Assembly (NCBI GenBank): GCA_024710355.1
Contig: JANJUX010000043.1
Span: 95,202-159,201, forward strand
DNA: 64,000 nt
Reading direction: 5' to 3'
Source of the DNA: Candidatus Rifleibacteriota bacterium
GTDB taxonomy: Bacteria > Muiribacteriota > Ozemobacteria > Ozemobacterales > Ozemobacteraceae
Shown here: piece after piece, positions 52,525 through 61,667 of the stretch
How positions within the stretch are numbered: the stretch's first letter is position 1
Layout: each line of letters starts with the position of its first letter
Made by a program: the position numbers and the translations under genes
Notes under the pieces: model-generated
Databases searched by the model: none
What the model saw: the letters and a program-made list of their open reading frames with translations, nothing else
What the model was told of the DNA's origin: nothing

Positions 52525-53067
52525 ATGAATCTGTTTCTGGCAAACTGGAAAAGAAAGGTCGCTTCAACATTTGTTCTGACCATCATCATGGTCGTTGGCG
52601 GTCTGATCATCGATCCGGCCTACCTGAACAACCCGATCGGCGAAGGTTCTCTCGGCGTCGTTGCTGCTGAGGGCTACCCGATGCCGGCGACGACAGAACT
52701 GTCTCTCGTTGCCAATGGCGTCGACCCGATTCAGATAGATCTCAAATCTGAAGACGGCGACTTTGCCGGCGAGGTAGAACTGATTTCGCCGAAAGGCGAA
52801 CTGTTGCTCAACCGAAAGTTCGCCCTGCGCAAATACCCGACCACCTTTCTGCCAAACCCGGCAAAATGGCAGAGTTTTCTGTCGAGACACCAGGGCCCCG
52901 GCACCTATCTGCTGCGCCTGACGCAGGAACAACCCGGCAAGGCAAAAGTTTTTCTCTACCAGGGCCCGTTTGTTCTGCGCATGCTGATTCTGCCGCTGAT
53001 CGCCGCCTTTTTCATGCTGGTGCTCAGCTTCACCTTCGCCCCAAAAACCAAAGCTGCAGTTGAATAG
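52525..53067 (+). CDS. Two-TM protein with a periplasmic beta domain, clpB operon
   Basis: 180 aa with an N-terminal hydrophobic helix (about 12-30) and a C-terminal one (about 152-170); the segment between them should be outside the cytoplasm. That segment contains IQIDLKSEDGDFAGEVELIS and RHQGPGTYLLRLTQ, reminiscent of a small beta sandwich. I do not recognise a family. AGGAGG precedes the ATG and only 37 nt separate it from clpB, so the two are probably co-transcribed under sigma-54, which hints at an envelope-stress role. Confidence 0.6.
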   Translation: MNLFLANWKRKVASTFVLTIIMVVGGLIIDPAYLNNPIGEGSLGVVAAEGYPMPATTELSLVANGVDPIQIDLKSEDGDFAGEVELISPKGELLLNRKFALRKYPTTFLPNPAKWQSFLSRHQGPGTYLLRLTQEQPGKAKVFLYQGPFVLRMLILPLIAAFFMLVLSFTFAPKTKAAVE

Positions 53068-53110
53068 CAGAACTGTCGTGTCATACCAGCTCCGGATATG
53101 CAATTTGTAT

Positions 53111-53210
53111 GTCATGCCTGCGAAGGCAGTCATCTAAGCCGTTACTCAAAAGATTCCCGCCTTCGCGGGAATTACGGACATTAGTTGCGTCATTCCGGGC
53201 TTAGGGAATC
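53111..53210. repeat. Cluster of three GTCAT-hairpin intergenic repeats
   Basis: The 344-nt gap before the PLD gene contains three related units. Unit A at 53111-53133 reads GTCATGCCTGCGAAGGCAGT. Unit B at 53152-53179 is inverted, with the perfect stem ATTCCCGC-CTTC-GCGGGAAT; its minus strand reads GTAATTCCCGCGAAGGCGGG. Unit C at 53189-53210 reads GTCATTCCGGGCTTAGGGAA. They match the GTCATTCCCGCGAAxGCGGGAATC type of palindromic intergenic repeat common in many genomes. No gene was seen in the rest of the gap (53211-53396), which is AT-rich. Confidence 0.65.
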
Positions 53211-53411
53211 AAGGTGTTTGACTCGATTACCCTGCCCGCCCGCCGGAATGGCGAAAAGCCACGCAGTTCTAATTCAAAAGAAAATTTAGATTTTTAGAAA
53301 ACTTTTTTTGAAAATCTTCGTATTTCTATATTTTTTTGATTCGGTACCCTTCCCGGTCATACCCTCCATGAGTATAATGTTATTGTTAAGCTAATCGTGG
53401 AGGCTGTTTTT

Positions 53412-55661
53412 ATGAAAAAACTATTTTCATTGATGCTCGTATTGCTGCTGGTTCTGGCAGGCAATGTTCCGGCATCTGCTGACGCCCGTTCAGATTACGA
53501 AAGCTATCTGTCTGCCTACAATGCTTATCGTAACGCCGTCAACGAAGGCAAGCCCGCCAGTGAAGTACAGGGCTACCTCAATGCCTACAAGGCCGCCAAG
53601 GCGCTTTACGAAGGCAATCTCAACAAAGCGACCGATAAGGCGACTGCAATTGAGACCGGCACCGCCGCCGAAGTCGACACCCTTTCAGAAGCAGCCACCT
53701 TTGTCGCTACCGGTGAGGGTGAAAGATCGGCAACCGTCGCTCAACAGCAGCTTCCCACCGGGCTGAGAAGAATTCTCGAACAGCTCTGGTCGGAAAAGGG
53801 TCGCAAAGACCCCGATCAGGCAATGAAACTGCTCGCCGGTTTCATCGAATCGAGTGCCGGCTCAAAATACGCCGACCTCGCCCGCTATGAGCTCGCCAAG
53901 GCTTACGAACTGCTCAAAGATGATGTTAAAACAGCCTCAACTCTTCTTGCGCAGATCGGCCGTAACGCCCCGAATTCAAAACTGGCTCTGCTGGCTAAAG
54001 AACGTATGAACTACCTGGCTGCCGGCCAGAAACATATACAGTGGAAAAACGCCCTGAACTCAACCTACGGCGTTTCCCAGGCCGGTTACGAAAAATATCG
54101 CAACACCTCATGGCTGGCCTTCCCGGTCAAAGTAACCAGATGGTTCGGCTATGCCGGCAAAATGCTCGACTTCAACAAGACCCAGAGCGACTTCGAAAAG
54201 TTCCAGGTCTGGTATGAAGACATGGGTTCGAAATTCGCCCCATCCGTCGATGTTACTTTCGATAAATTCAAAGTTGCATACGCCACCAGCAACGAACCCA
54301 GCGAAATCAGCCTTTTCTACAGCAACTCAAAATCATGGTATTCCCGCTGGAAATGCCTTGAAGAAGCCAAAAGCTCGATCGATATCCAGTATTTCATCAT
54401 GGAAAAGGATATCTTCGGCTACTCTCTGCTCGGCATGCTGCTCAAAAAAGCACAGCAGGGTGTCAAAATCAGACTTCTGCTCGACGCACGAGGCACCAAG
54501 CAGCTGACCCGCAAACTTCTCGGCCAGGACTTCCTGCAGGAACTCAGCGAATTCGACAACGTCGAAATCAAGGTTTTCAACCCGGTTCACACTAACCTTC
54601 TCAGCGTTTTCACTGATGTTCGCAAGCTCATCGCTTCGAACCATGACAAGATCATCGTTGTCGACGAAGAAATCTCGATCATCGGTGGCCGCAACGTCTC
54701 AATGGATTATTTCCTTGAGCCCGAAGATCACCCCGGCGCCTACCGTGACTGTGACGTGGTTGTCAAAAGCACTGAAGTTGCAAAACAGCTTGACTATGCC
54801 TTTGATGAAGAATTCAGCAAACTTAAAACCTTTAAAATTGCAAAAGAGCTCTGGGGCAACGTCGATATCATGAGCGACCCGCTCAACGCCGCTTATGACA
54901 CGATGTACAATCACCTGCTGAATGAAAGTTTCGTAGCCCGTAAAGGTGCGAACAAAAAATATCTGACTGCCGCTGCCGACTTCATGAAAGAACTCTCCGG
55001 TTACGGGCACCTGCGTGATTTTTCAGGCTTCGATCCGTTCGCCAGCGCCATCCAGGCCCCGGTAAAAATCATCGACAAGCACTCTCTCGGTGGCCCCCGC
55101 AACGACATCACCGATCAGATGATCAAATACATCGACGGCTGCAAACGCGAAGTGCTCCTGCAGAACCCCTACGTCGTTCTTACCGAGCGCATGTTCAACG
55201 CCCTCAAGCGCGCCGGCAAGCGCGGTATTCCGATCATCATGCATACCAACAGCCCCGCTTCTACCGACAGTCTTGCCACCCAGGCAATGTTCTACGCCGA
55301 CTGGAAACGCATTTTCAAAGAAATCCCCGGCATCAAAATCTATGTCTATAAGGGTTCGAACAAGCTGCATGCCAAAAACTGGGTATTCGACCGCAAGATC
55401 GGCGTAGTCGGCACCTACAACCTCGATTATCTCAGCGAACAGGTCAATTCAGAAGTCGTAGCAGCGGTTAAATCAGCTGAATTCGCCAAAGAACTCCGCG
55501 ACAGTATTTTCGACGATATCGCCAAATCTGCTCAGTATGAAATCAGTATCAATGAAAAGGGTGAAGTCGAATCAGTTCTTGGCCCCGACGATCTCCAGGG
55601 CAAAAAATTCTGGCTGCTCAAGACCCTCTCAAAATTCACAATCTTCAAAAAACTGATCTGA
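53412..55661 (+). CDS. Exported phospholipase D-superfamily protein
   Basis: 749 aa. The ATG at 53412 is preceded by GGAGG at 8 nt. A signal peptide (ending PASADA) leads into a helical N-terminal region (about 20-240) with TPR-like repeats. The PLD catalytic half starts near residue 310. It has the two HKD motifs, HDKIIVVDEEISIIGGRN at about 415 and LHAKNWVFDRKIGVVGTYN at about 655, so both halves of the active site are complete. The layout resembles cardiolipin-synthase/PLDc-type enzymes attached to a tail. It probably acts on phospholipids in the periplasm or outside. The segment before the gene has TATAAT (53372 area) but no good -35. Confidence 0.85.
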   Translation: MKKLFSLMLVLLLVLAGNVPASADARSDYESYLSAYNAYRNAVNEGKPASEVQGYLNAYKAAKALYEGNLNKATDKATAIETGTAAEVDTLSEAATFVATGEGERSATVAQQQLPTGLRRILEQLWSEKGRKDPDQAMKLLAGFIESSAGSKYADLARYELAKAYELLKDDVKTASTLLAQIGRNAPNSKLALLAKERMNYLAAGQKHIQWKNALNSTYGVSQAGYEKYRNTSWLAFPVKVTRWFGYAGKMLDFNKTQSDFEKFQVWYEDMGSKFAPSVDVTFDKFKVAYATSNEPSEISLFYSNSKSWYSRWKCLEEAKSSIDIQYFIMEKDIFGYSLLGMLLKKAQQGVKIRLLLDARGTKQLTRKLLGQDFLQELSEFDNVEIKVFNPVHTNLLSVFTDVRKLIASNHDKIIVVDEEISIIGGRNVSMDYFLEPEDHPGAYRDCDVVVKSTEVAKQLDYAFDEEFSKLKTFKIAKELWGNVDIMSDPLNAAYDTMYNHLLNESFVARKGANKKYLTAAADFMKELSGYGHLRDFSGFDPFASAIQAPVKIIDKHSLGGPRNDITDQMIKYIDGCKREVLLQNPYVVLTERMFNALKRAGKRGIPIIMHTNSPASTDSLATQAMFYADWKRIFKEIPGIKIYVYKGSNKLHAKNWVFDRKIGVVGTYNLDYLSEQVNSEVVAAVKSAEFAKELRDSIFDDIAKSAQYEISINEKGEVESVLGPDDLQGKKFWLLKTLSKFTIFKKLI

Positions 55662-55674
55662 TCAAAATCCGCTG

Positions 55675-55716
55675 TAAAGCAAAAGGGCTGCCTTAACCGG
55701 CAGCCCTTTTGCTTTA
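55675..55716. terminator. Bidirectional terminator behind the PLD gene
   Basis: TAAAGCAAAAGGGCTGCC and GGCAGCCCTTTTGCTTTA pair over 18 bp with a 6-nt loop. A/T tracts on both sides let it serve the convergent zinc-finger gene as well. The core is identical to that at 33195-33231. Confidence 0.9.
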
Positions 55717-55732
55717 TAGCTCGGTTATCAGG

Positions 55733-56254
55733 TTATCTGACAGCAGGCGAAGTTGGATGGGCATTTGCCCAACCTGATCCTCTGCAACCGACACAATCAG
55801 TAGAGAATTCGTTCTTCCCTGTCCCTTTGCATCTTTTGCACCTTATTGCCTTACTTTTAATCTCTGCAAACCAGACATAACCATCATCACCACAGGCACC
55901 ACACCTGCCTTCGCCGTTACAGGCACAGGGAAGATTCGCAGACTTGATCTCGGATTCATTGGCTTTATAGGCTTCTCCGGGCTTACCGGCCCAGAGAGAA
56001 TCAAGATACTCAAAGCTTATAAGCGCCGCATTCAGGTAATTCATCAATTCTTCGAAAGACTTCTGATTGTCTTTCAAAGAGGCATCTGATGATTTCTGCA
56101 AATCCTGCAGAGACTTAAGCATCAGCCGGTGATTTTCAATCTCCTGTGCCACCACATTCGCGCCCGGATAATCTTTTTTACCGCCATCTTCAGCCCATAA
56201 AGTGCTCAAAGACAGACACAAAACAATAAACAAAAGACTTCTAATGCCACGCAT
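55733..56254 (-). CDS. Secreted protein with DnaJ-type cysteine motifs
   Basis: 173 aa with a signal peptide (ending LWAED). The ATG at 56254 has GGAG 7 nt upstream. Residues about 35-95 are a helical, possibly coiled-coil segment. The end holds paired CxxCxG-like motifs (PCACNGEGRCGACGDDG, then IRCKRCKGTG and CVGCRGSG), which resemble the zinc-binding domain of DnaJ. Zinc-finger motifs are uncommon in exported proteins, so a structural Zn site or disulfides are possible. No J domain is present. Function unknown. Confidence 0.6.
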   Translation of the reverse strand: MRGIRSLLFIVLCLSLSTLWAEDGGKKDYPGANVVAQEIENHRLMLKSLQDLQKSSDASLKDNQKSFEELMNYLNAALISFEYLDSLWAGKPGEAYKANESEIKSANLPCACNGEGRCGACGDDGYVWFAEIKSKAIRCKRCKGTGKNEFSTDCVGCRGSGWANAHPTSPAVR

Positions 56255-56447
56255 CGCTTCTCTCCTCAATAACTTCTCACGGACTAAAACGCTTACTTCT
56301 TACTACATGCCGTACAAAAGCGCAATCTTGATCTTTTACAGAAAAGCCGTAACATTCGCGGCCGGAAAATTTTCTGCGCAGAAATGATATAAATCCGGCA
56401 AAGCAGAAAACCGGACTGAAAAACTCCTGTTTTCTGACTGCCGGGGC

Positions 56448-57344
56448 TTACTCCTGTAGAAACTCAGCTCGAAACAGGTATGCGAGCATTGATTGCTGAA
56501 GCGGTGTTTCCTGGCTGCCCTGCCGTAGCAGAATCTGCAACCGACGCTGCAGATTCAAAGGGTGATTTAACTCTGACAGCACGCCAGCGGCAACTTCTCT
56601 GGCAACAGCCAGTTTTGACAGACAGGCAATGCCCATTCCGGCAATCACGGCCTGCTTGATCGCTTCAGTATGACCGAACTCAAACTTCAGTTCTGGCCTG
56701 ACCCCAGCTGCCCGCATTGCCTGCTCGAAAATCTCTCTGGTACCGGAACCCTGCTCTCTGGCCAGCCAGGCTGCCTGCGCCAGATCCCTGACCGTTACCT
56801 TCTTTTTGGCGGCCAGTGGGTTGGCGGGAGAAGCGATTATCACCAGCTCGTCACCGCGCCAGTCTCTTGCAACCAGACCGGATTTGTGCGCCGGACCTTC
56901 AATCAATCCAAGATCAAGATGGCCGGCCGCAAGTTCTTCTTCTATCTGTCTGGTATTTCCGACCACGAGATCTATTCTGGCCCTGCGATAACGCCGGGAA
57001 AAGTGACCGATTACAGCCGGCAGAAGGTAGTTGCCAATTGTTGTACTCGCACCGATTCTCAGATTCCCGGCCGGGTCACCTGGTCGACTGGTAACCCTTT
57101 CGAGCATTATTTTAGCGCGGCCCAGAACTTCGACAGCCTCCTGCAGCAGCAACCTGCCACGATCATTCAATATCAGCTTTTTTCCGATACGATCAAACAG
57201 ATTTCCTTTCAACTGTCTTTCGAGGTGCGCCAGATTCAGACTGACCGCTGCCTGGGTCATACCAAGCTCTTCACCGGCATTGGTGACATGCCCAAGCTTC
57301 GCCACGGCAACAAAAACCTCAAGCTGTCTCAGAGATACATTCAT
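56448..57344 (-). CDS. LysR-family regulator, YeiE-like
   Basis: 298 aa. The N-terminal winged HTH (1-60) has LRQLEVFVAVAKLGHVTNAG and MTQAAVSLNLAHLERQL. The effector domain (90-295) starts LRIGASTTIGNYLLPAVIGH. It diverges from a YeiH-type transporter gene, as yeiE does from yeiH in enterobacteria, where YeiE responds to sulfite. Its likely target is the 122-nt AT-rich spacer shared with that transporter gene. The pairing suggests the same role here; the ligand is inferred. Confidence 0.82.
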   Translation of the reverse strand: MNVSLRQLEVFVAVAKLGHVTNAGEELGMTQAAVSLNLAHLERQLKGNLFDRIGKKLILNDRGRLLLQEAVEVLGRAKIMLERVTSRPGDPAGNLRIGASTTIGNYLLPAVIGHFSRRYRRARIDLVVGNTRQIEEELAAGHLDLGLIEGPAHKSGLVARDWRGDELVIIASPANPLAAKKKVTVRDLAQAAWLAREQGSGTREIFEQAMRAAGVRPELKFEFGHTEAIKQAVIAGMGIACLSKLAVAREVAAGVLSELNHPLNLQRRLQILLRQGSQETPLQQSMLAYLFRAEFLQE

Positions 57345-57466
57345 AAGCCGCTCCTGCTTCCAATCATTTTTTAATAAACTAAACTAATTAATTTTATAAT
57401 ATTTAACAATTTTTATTTATTTTAATTTACGTATACTATTTGATTAACTCTCACGAGGTAATCAAC

Positions 57467-58390
57467 ATGAAGCTGGAAAAACTGCAAAAACCCCTTTTCT
57501 TCGTTCTCGCAGCTGCCTGCCTGATTCCGGGGATCAGCCCGGGAACGGCTCTGGTAACCGGAATTCTTTTCGGTCTATTGTTAAAAAACCCTTTCGCCGA
57601 AACAGGCTCGGTCTGGAGCCGCAATCTACTGCAGATTGCCGTTATAATGCTCGGTTTCGGCCTGTCACTGGCTGAGGTTGTCAGCCAGGCGTGGGCTTCT
57701 CTCCCGGTAACGGTGGTCGGGATCTCACTCACAATCTTTCTTGGCTATCTTTTTGGCACGTGGCTGAAAATGGAACCGAGACTTGCAAAGCTGATCGCAT
57801 TTGGCACCGCGATCTGTGGCGGCAGCGCTATTGCGGCCATGGCGCCCGCCATCAAAGCGCGAGACGAAGAAACTTCCGTTTCACTCGCCACGGTCTTTTC
57901 GCTTAATTCGGTGGCATTGCTTATTTTTCCGGTTATCGGGAAATGGCTGAAGATGTCGCAGCATGATTTCGGGGTCTGGGCGGGCCTCGCAATTCACGAC
58001 ACAAGCAGCGTCGTAGGGGCAGCGAGTCATTATGGTGCGACTGCACTGGCGGTTGCAACGACCGTTAAGCTGGCCAGGGCGTTGTGGATAACGCCATTCG
58101 TCATTGTAAGCAGCTATTGCAGCGGTTCAAAGCAGATCAGCGCATTTCCCTGGTTCATTCTCGGGTTTATCGCTGCAGCACTGACAAGAACCGTTTTGCC
58201 CGCGCATGAAAGCATCTGGACGAGTCTGGTAGCAATTGGCCGCCAGCTGCTCGTTTTATCAATGTTTTTCATCGGCAGCAGATTATCGCTGGAGACACTC
58301 AAAAAAGTCGGACTGTCACCATTGCTGCTTGGCTTAATTCTCTGGCTGTCTGCGAGTATTTTTTCATATCTGGCGATCGGCAGTCTCTGA
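57467..58390 (+). CDS. YeiH/UPF0324-family membrane transporter
   Basis: 307 aa, nine to ten membrane helices. The ATG at 57467 has GAGG at 8 nt. Family signatures are present: LLQIAVIMLGFGLSL, LIAFGTAICGGSAIAAMAPAI and GLAIHDTSSVVGAASHYG. The family (PSE) is annotated as putative sulfate exporters; with the neighbouring LysR gene it may expel sulfite or related sulfur compounds. Probably regulated by that LysR protein. Only the family, not the substrate, is secure. Confidence 0.85.
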   Translation: MKLEKLQKPLFFVLAAACLIPGISPGTALVTGILFGLLLKNPFAETGSVWSRNLLQIAVIMLGFGLSLAEVVSQAWASLPVTVVGISLTIFLGYLFGTWLKMEPRLAKLIAFGTAICGGSAIAAMAPAIKARDEETSVSLATVFSLNSVALLIFPVIGKWLKMSQHDFGVWAGLAIHDTSSVVGAASHYGATALAVATTVKLARALWITPFVIVSSYCSGSKQISAFPWFILGFIAAALTRTVLPAHESIWTSLVAIGRQLLVLSMFFIGSRLSLETLKKVGLSPLLLGLILWLSASIFSYLAIGSL

Positions 58391-58485
58391 AACGCGCCTG
58401 TTGAAAAACATCAATTTCAGAACATTTCGCGCATTTTCCAGAAATCCAGAAGAGCTGTCGCCTTTTCTTCCGGATTATGCTTTTC

Positions 58486-58597
58486 TTATCCGTGTCTATC
58501 CGCGTTCATCCGTGGCCGGCTTAACATTAAGTTCATCTGCGGCCACGGTTAATCGGGTGCTTATCCGTGGCCGGATTCTGCATTATCGGTGTTAATC
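58486..58597. repeat. Degenerate array of ATCCGTGG-type repeats
   Basis: Between yeiH and purD (212 nt without a gene) I see TTATCCGTGTC (58486), TATCCGCGTT (58497), TCATCCGTGGCCGG (58507), TCATCTGCGGCCACGG (58533), TTATCCGTGGCCGG (58561) and TTATCGGTGTTAATC (58583). The unit is a short element with varied spacing, first about 10-11 nt, then longer. Similar ATCYGTG-rich intergenic sequences occur in several other phyla. No clear terminator for either gene is visible. Confidence 0.5.
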
Positions 58598-58602
58598 TCT
58601 GC

Positions 58603-59850
58603 TCAGAGCTCTTTGCCGATATCGTTGCGGAACTTGACATTGGCCAGATCAAGCCTGGCGATGTCGCCGTAGCATTTGCTTCTGGCCTCTTCGAGGTTTT
58701 CACCGACGGCGGTGACACTGATCAGGCGGCCGCTTCTGAATTTATAGTCTTCTGAGTCTTCAGCCCTTTTGCAGCTGGAGAAAAATACCAGCGAATCGCT
58801 GACTTTGTCTAAGCCACGCACGACCGGTTCCCCGGTTTCGTTGTCGGGGTAGCCTTTGCGGGCAATTACCACTGAAACGGCTGAGTGCCGGCCAAAGGCC
58901 ACTTCTGAGCCAACCGAAGTCAGGCAGCCCATCGAGCAGTCCTTCAAAAGAGTTGCAAGATCACCGCGAAAGCGGGTGAGAATACTCTGGGTCTCGGGGT
59001 CGCCGAGGCGGGCATTGAATTCAAGAACCTTTGGCCCGTCCGCAGTAAGCATCAGCTGAATCGAAAGAAAGCCGCGATAAAGCAGGTTATCGGCCTTCAT
59101 GCCATTAACGACCGGCTGCACGATAGTATCGATGATCACCCGGTCAAGTTCAGGCGTCAGATCTGGCGATGGGCTTACAGCACCCATACCGCCAGTGGTG
59201 GGGCCGGTTTCGCCGTCGTCGGCGCGTTTGTAATCGCGGCAGGAGCTGAACGAAACCCACTGCTGACCGTCGGTCAGAATGGTGTAAGAACATTCGATGC
59301 CGGTGATTTTTTCCTGCAGGATCAGCGGCGGGCTATGCAGATTGAGAAACCTGGTTGCTGCGCTCTTCGCCTGTTCGGGGGTGTCACAGACGGCAACACC
59401 GGTACCGTGCGAGAAGCCGTCGCATTTAACCACCAGCAGATTCGGACTTTCGCTAAAGGCCTGTTCGGCTTCAGCCGCATTGACCACGATTCGGGTAAGC
59501 GGCGACGGAATATGATGCCGGGCCATGAACTTCGCGGCAAAAGCCTTGCTGGTTTCAATTCTACCGGCATCGGCTGCCGGGCCGATAACCGGGATTCCGG
59601 CAAGCGCCAGAGCATCGACGGTGCCTTCTTCGACGAATTTTGACGAGCCGACTACGGCCAGCGCGATCCTGTCTTTGCAGAATCTGACCAGTTCAGCGTT
59701 ATCTTTGAACGGCACCCGTTTACAGATTGGGATACTGGCCATACCGATGTTTCCGGGACAGGCAATGATCTTATGCACTGACGGAGACTTGGCAAGCGCA
59801 TGTACGATAGAGTGTTCTCTGGCTCCAGAACCCAAAACAAGAATATCCAC
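58603..59850 (-). CDS. purD: Phosphoribosylamine--glycine ligase
   Basis: About 415 aa ATP-grasp enzyme, second step of purine synthesis. Signatures include VLGSGAREHSIVHAL, KFMARHHIPSP, CDGFSHGTGVAVC, TGPTTGGMGAVSPSP and EFNARLGDPETQ. I prefer the GTG at 59850 because GAGG lies 5 nt upstream; another GTG two codons earlier overlaps that site. In DGFSHGTGV the usual Ala-Gly (DGLAAGKGV) is Ser-His; a conservative variation in the glycine-rich loop rather than a loss. No other pur gene is nearby. Confidence 0.93.
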   Translation of the reverse strand: MDILVLGSGAREHSIVHALAKSPSVHKIIACPGNIGMASIPICKRVPFKDNAELVRFCKDRIALAVVGSSKFVEEGTVDALALAGIPVIGPAADAGRIETSKAFAAKFMARHHIPSPLTRIVVNAAEAEQAFSESPNLLVVKCDGFSHGTGVAVCDTPEQAKSAATRFLNLHSPPLILQEKITGIECSYTILTDGQQWVSFSSCRDYKRADDGETGPTTGGMGAVSPSPDLTPELDRVIIDTIVQPVVNGMKADNLLYRGFLSIQLMLTADGPKVLEFNARLGDPETQSILTRFRGDLATLLKDCSMGCLTSVGSEVAFGRHSAVSVVIARKGYPDNETGEPVVRGLDKVSDSLVFFSSCKRAEDSEDYKFRSGRLISVTAVGENLEEARSKCYGDIARLDLANVKFRNDIGKEL

Positions 59851-59929
59851 GGGCACCTCAACAGATAAAATACTTTGGCGCGAGCATGTTACTATGCCGC
59901 CAGCGCCGCGTCAAGACGGCAACTGCCTT

Positions 59930-59966
59930 AAAACAGCAAAGAACGGCAACCTTGGCCGTTCTTTGC
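59930..59966 (-). terminator. Terminator of the 538-aa secreted protein gene
   Basis: On the minus strand, GCAAAGAACGGC and GCCGTTCTTTGC form a 12-bp perfect stem with a short loop, followed by TGTTTTA, 25 nt after the stop codon. The T tract is short. Confidence 0.75.
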
Positions 59967-59990
59967 CCGAGATAACTTTAAAAGCCTTGC

Positions 59991-61607
59991 TTATTCAGCC
60001 TTAACAGCTTTTTTGAGGCTGTTGTATTCATCTGAGTAAACTTTCAGCTGTTCGAATACCTTTTTGGCGCCTTCCTGGTCGTTGGCTTCAACCATGCGGT
60101 TGTACTGCAGGTAGGTGTCGTAATATTTCTTTTCGACATCGGCAAGTTTCTCAGAAGTGGCGCCGGTTACTGAGAACTGTGCCACGCCAGCAGTTGAATC
60201 ACCTGCCACTACCGGACCAGTGCCTTTGCCGGTTCCGCCAAGACCACCGATGCCACCGGAGAACACGCCGCCAAAGCTGCTGGTCGGAGTGCTGCTCTGC
60301 TGTGAGGGCGTATTCGAACCCTTGCCGAAAATAGAGACCTTGCCGCCCTTGGCGAATGCGGTTACCCATTTGGCAACCTTACTGCCCAGGAAACCACCGA
60401 CGATACCACCTATGATCGGCCCGATTACCGGGATCGGAGCACCGAGAGCCATACCGATGGTTGAACCGATCGACGAACCGACGAGATCAACCTTGTCGAT
60501 CTGCTGGAAAGCTCTGGCGATCGAAAATTCACCGCTCTTCATACCGTTGGCGAGATTTGCGCCCATCTGACCTGAGAACGAAGCGAACATGACCGGAATC
60601 ACAGAGCCTACCAGAGCACCAACCGGGCCCGGGATAATGCTCTTGACGATCGAGGCGGTGAACTGACCACCGGCGGCACCGAGGGCCGAACCAACGACGT
60701 TACCGGCAAATTCGAGGGTAGCGACTGATTTAACTGCCTGTGAAAAAGAGGGCTTGTTGCCATGAACCATGTCGATGGCCAGATTGGTGCCAACCGCTAC
60801 GGCCGTGGTTACGGCCAGATTGGAGAATGAGAAGCTGTTTTTCAGAGAAGTCTTGGCGCTCTGGGTGCCTTCGGCAACGCCTTTGGCCAGTTTACCCTGG
60901 AAGGTATCGGCATACTGCACGTCGGCAGAAGCGCTGAGCATCATCTTGCCATCGCCCTTGATTTCGCCCTTGCTGTTGTCGACAACTTTGCCGTTTTCGA
61001 AAGACTTGCTCTTATCAATCAGACCAACCTTCTGGCCGACCGCAAAAATCTTGGCTCTGACAGCGGTTACAACTTTGGTCAGACTGGCCTTGATCAGAGT
61101 GATGATTGCTTTGAGTTTGTCGGCAGAACCGGCGAATTTACCGCTGGTTTCGATTTTGCTGGCCTGCACGCCAAGCTGTTCGATGCCATAGGCAAGCTGC
61201 TGGTCATAAGAAAGATTGACCGGTGAAGCGCCGGCGGCGATATTGGCCTTGGCAGCTTCGCCGGAAGTTTTCAAAGTTGAGCCGAGCACGTTTTTGGCAC
61301 TACCGATAATGGCTTTGATACGTTCGGCGATGCTCATGGTTTCCATGCCGGTCGGAGCAATCTTGTGGTAAAGCGGAGTCGAAATCTTTTCGAGGCTGCT
61401 GAGGGTGCTCTGGGCAGTTCTCAGATTGCTCTGCAGGTTATTCAGCTCGGGCAGCACATTATTGAGAATCGACACATCGATCGGCTGACCGGCAGCAACC
61501 GGAATGTTGACCTGTGCGGTCTGGGCATAGGCCCCAAAGGTCGACAGCACAAACATGACAACTGTCAAAAGTGAGATTCGCCGCAGCACTCGTCTACTCA
61601 TATTCAT
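59991..61607 (-). CDS. Secreted Gly/Ala-rich glycine-zipper protein, lineage-specific
   Basis: 538 aa with a signal peptide (ending GAYAQ). Residues 30-210 are helical with heptad-like Leu spacing (LPELNNLQSNLRTAQSTLSSL). Residues about 270-430 contain long hydrophobic Gly/Ala/Val stretches with GxxxG patterns (VVGSALGAAGGQFTASIV, GSSIGSTIGMALGAPIP, GPIIGGIVGGFLGSKVA). These are typical of glycine-zipper membrane or pore-forming segments. A Ser/Thr/Gly linker follows and the chain ends with a charged helix. I recognise no family. It has a perfect consensus promoter, an excellent GGAGG site and a terminator, so it is probably very abundant. Confidence 0.6.
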   Translation of the reverse strand: MNMSRRVLRRISLLTVVMFVLSTFGAYAQTAQVNIPVAAGQPIDVSILNNVLPELNNLQSNLRTAQSTLSSLEKISTPLYHKIAPTGMETMSIAERIKAIIGSAKNVLGSTLKTSGEAAKANIAAGASPVNLSYDQQLAYGIEQLGVQASKIETSGKFAGSADKLKAIITLIKASLTKVVTAVRAKIFAVGQKVGLIDKSKSFENGKVVDNSKGEIKGDGKMMLSASADVQYADTFQGKLAKGVAEGTQSAKTSLKNSFSFSNLAVTTAVAVGTNLAIDMVHGNKPSFSQAVKSVATLEFAGNVVGSALGAAGGQFTASIVKSIIPGPVGALVGSVIPVMFASFSGQMGANLANGMKSGEFSIARAFQQIDKVDLVGSSIGSTIGMALGAPIPVIGPIIGGIVGGFLGSKVAKWVTAFAKGGKVSIFGKGSNTPSQQSSTPTSSFGGVFSGGIGGLGGTGKGTGPVVAGDSTAGVAQFSVTGATSEKLADVEKKYYDTYLQYNRMVEANDQEGAKKVFEQLKVYSDEYNSLKKAVKAE

Positions 61608-61667
61608 AATATTCCTCCGCTCTTGTCGAAGAGACTGACTTTCGGGATCGGTACAATTATGTCGTTA

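Noticed and set aside
56404..56436. Terminator behind the LysR gene (CAGAAAAC ... GTTTTCTG)
   Set aside because: Stem is AT-rich, the loop is long and there is no proper T tract.
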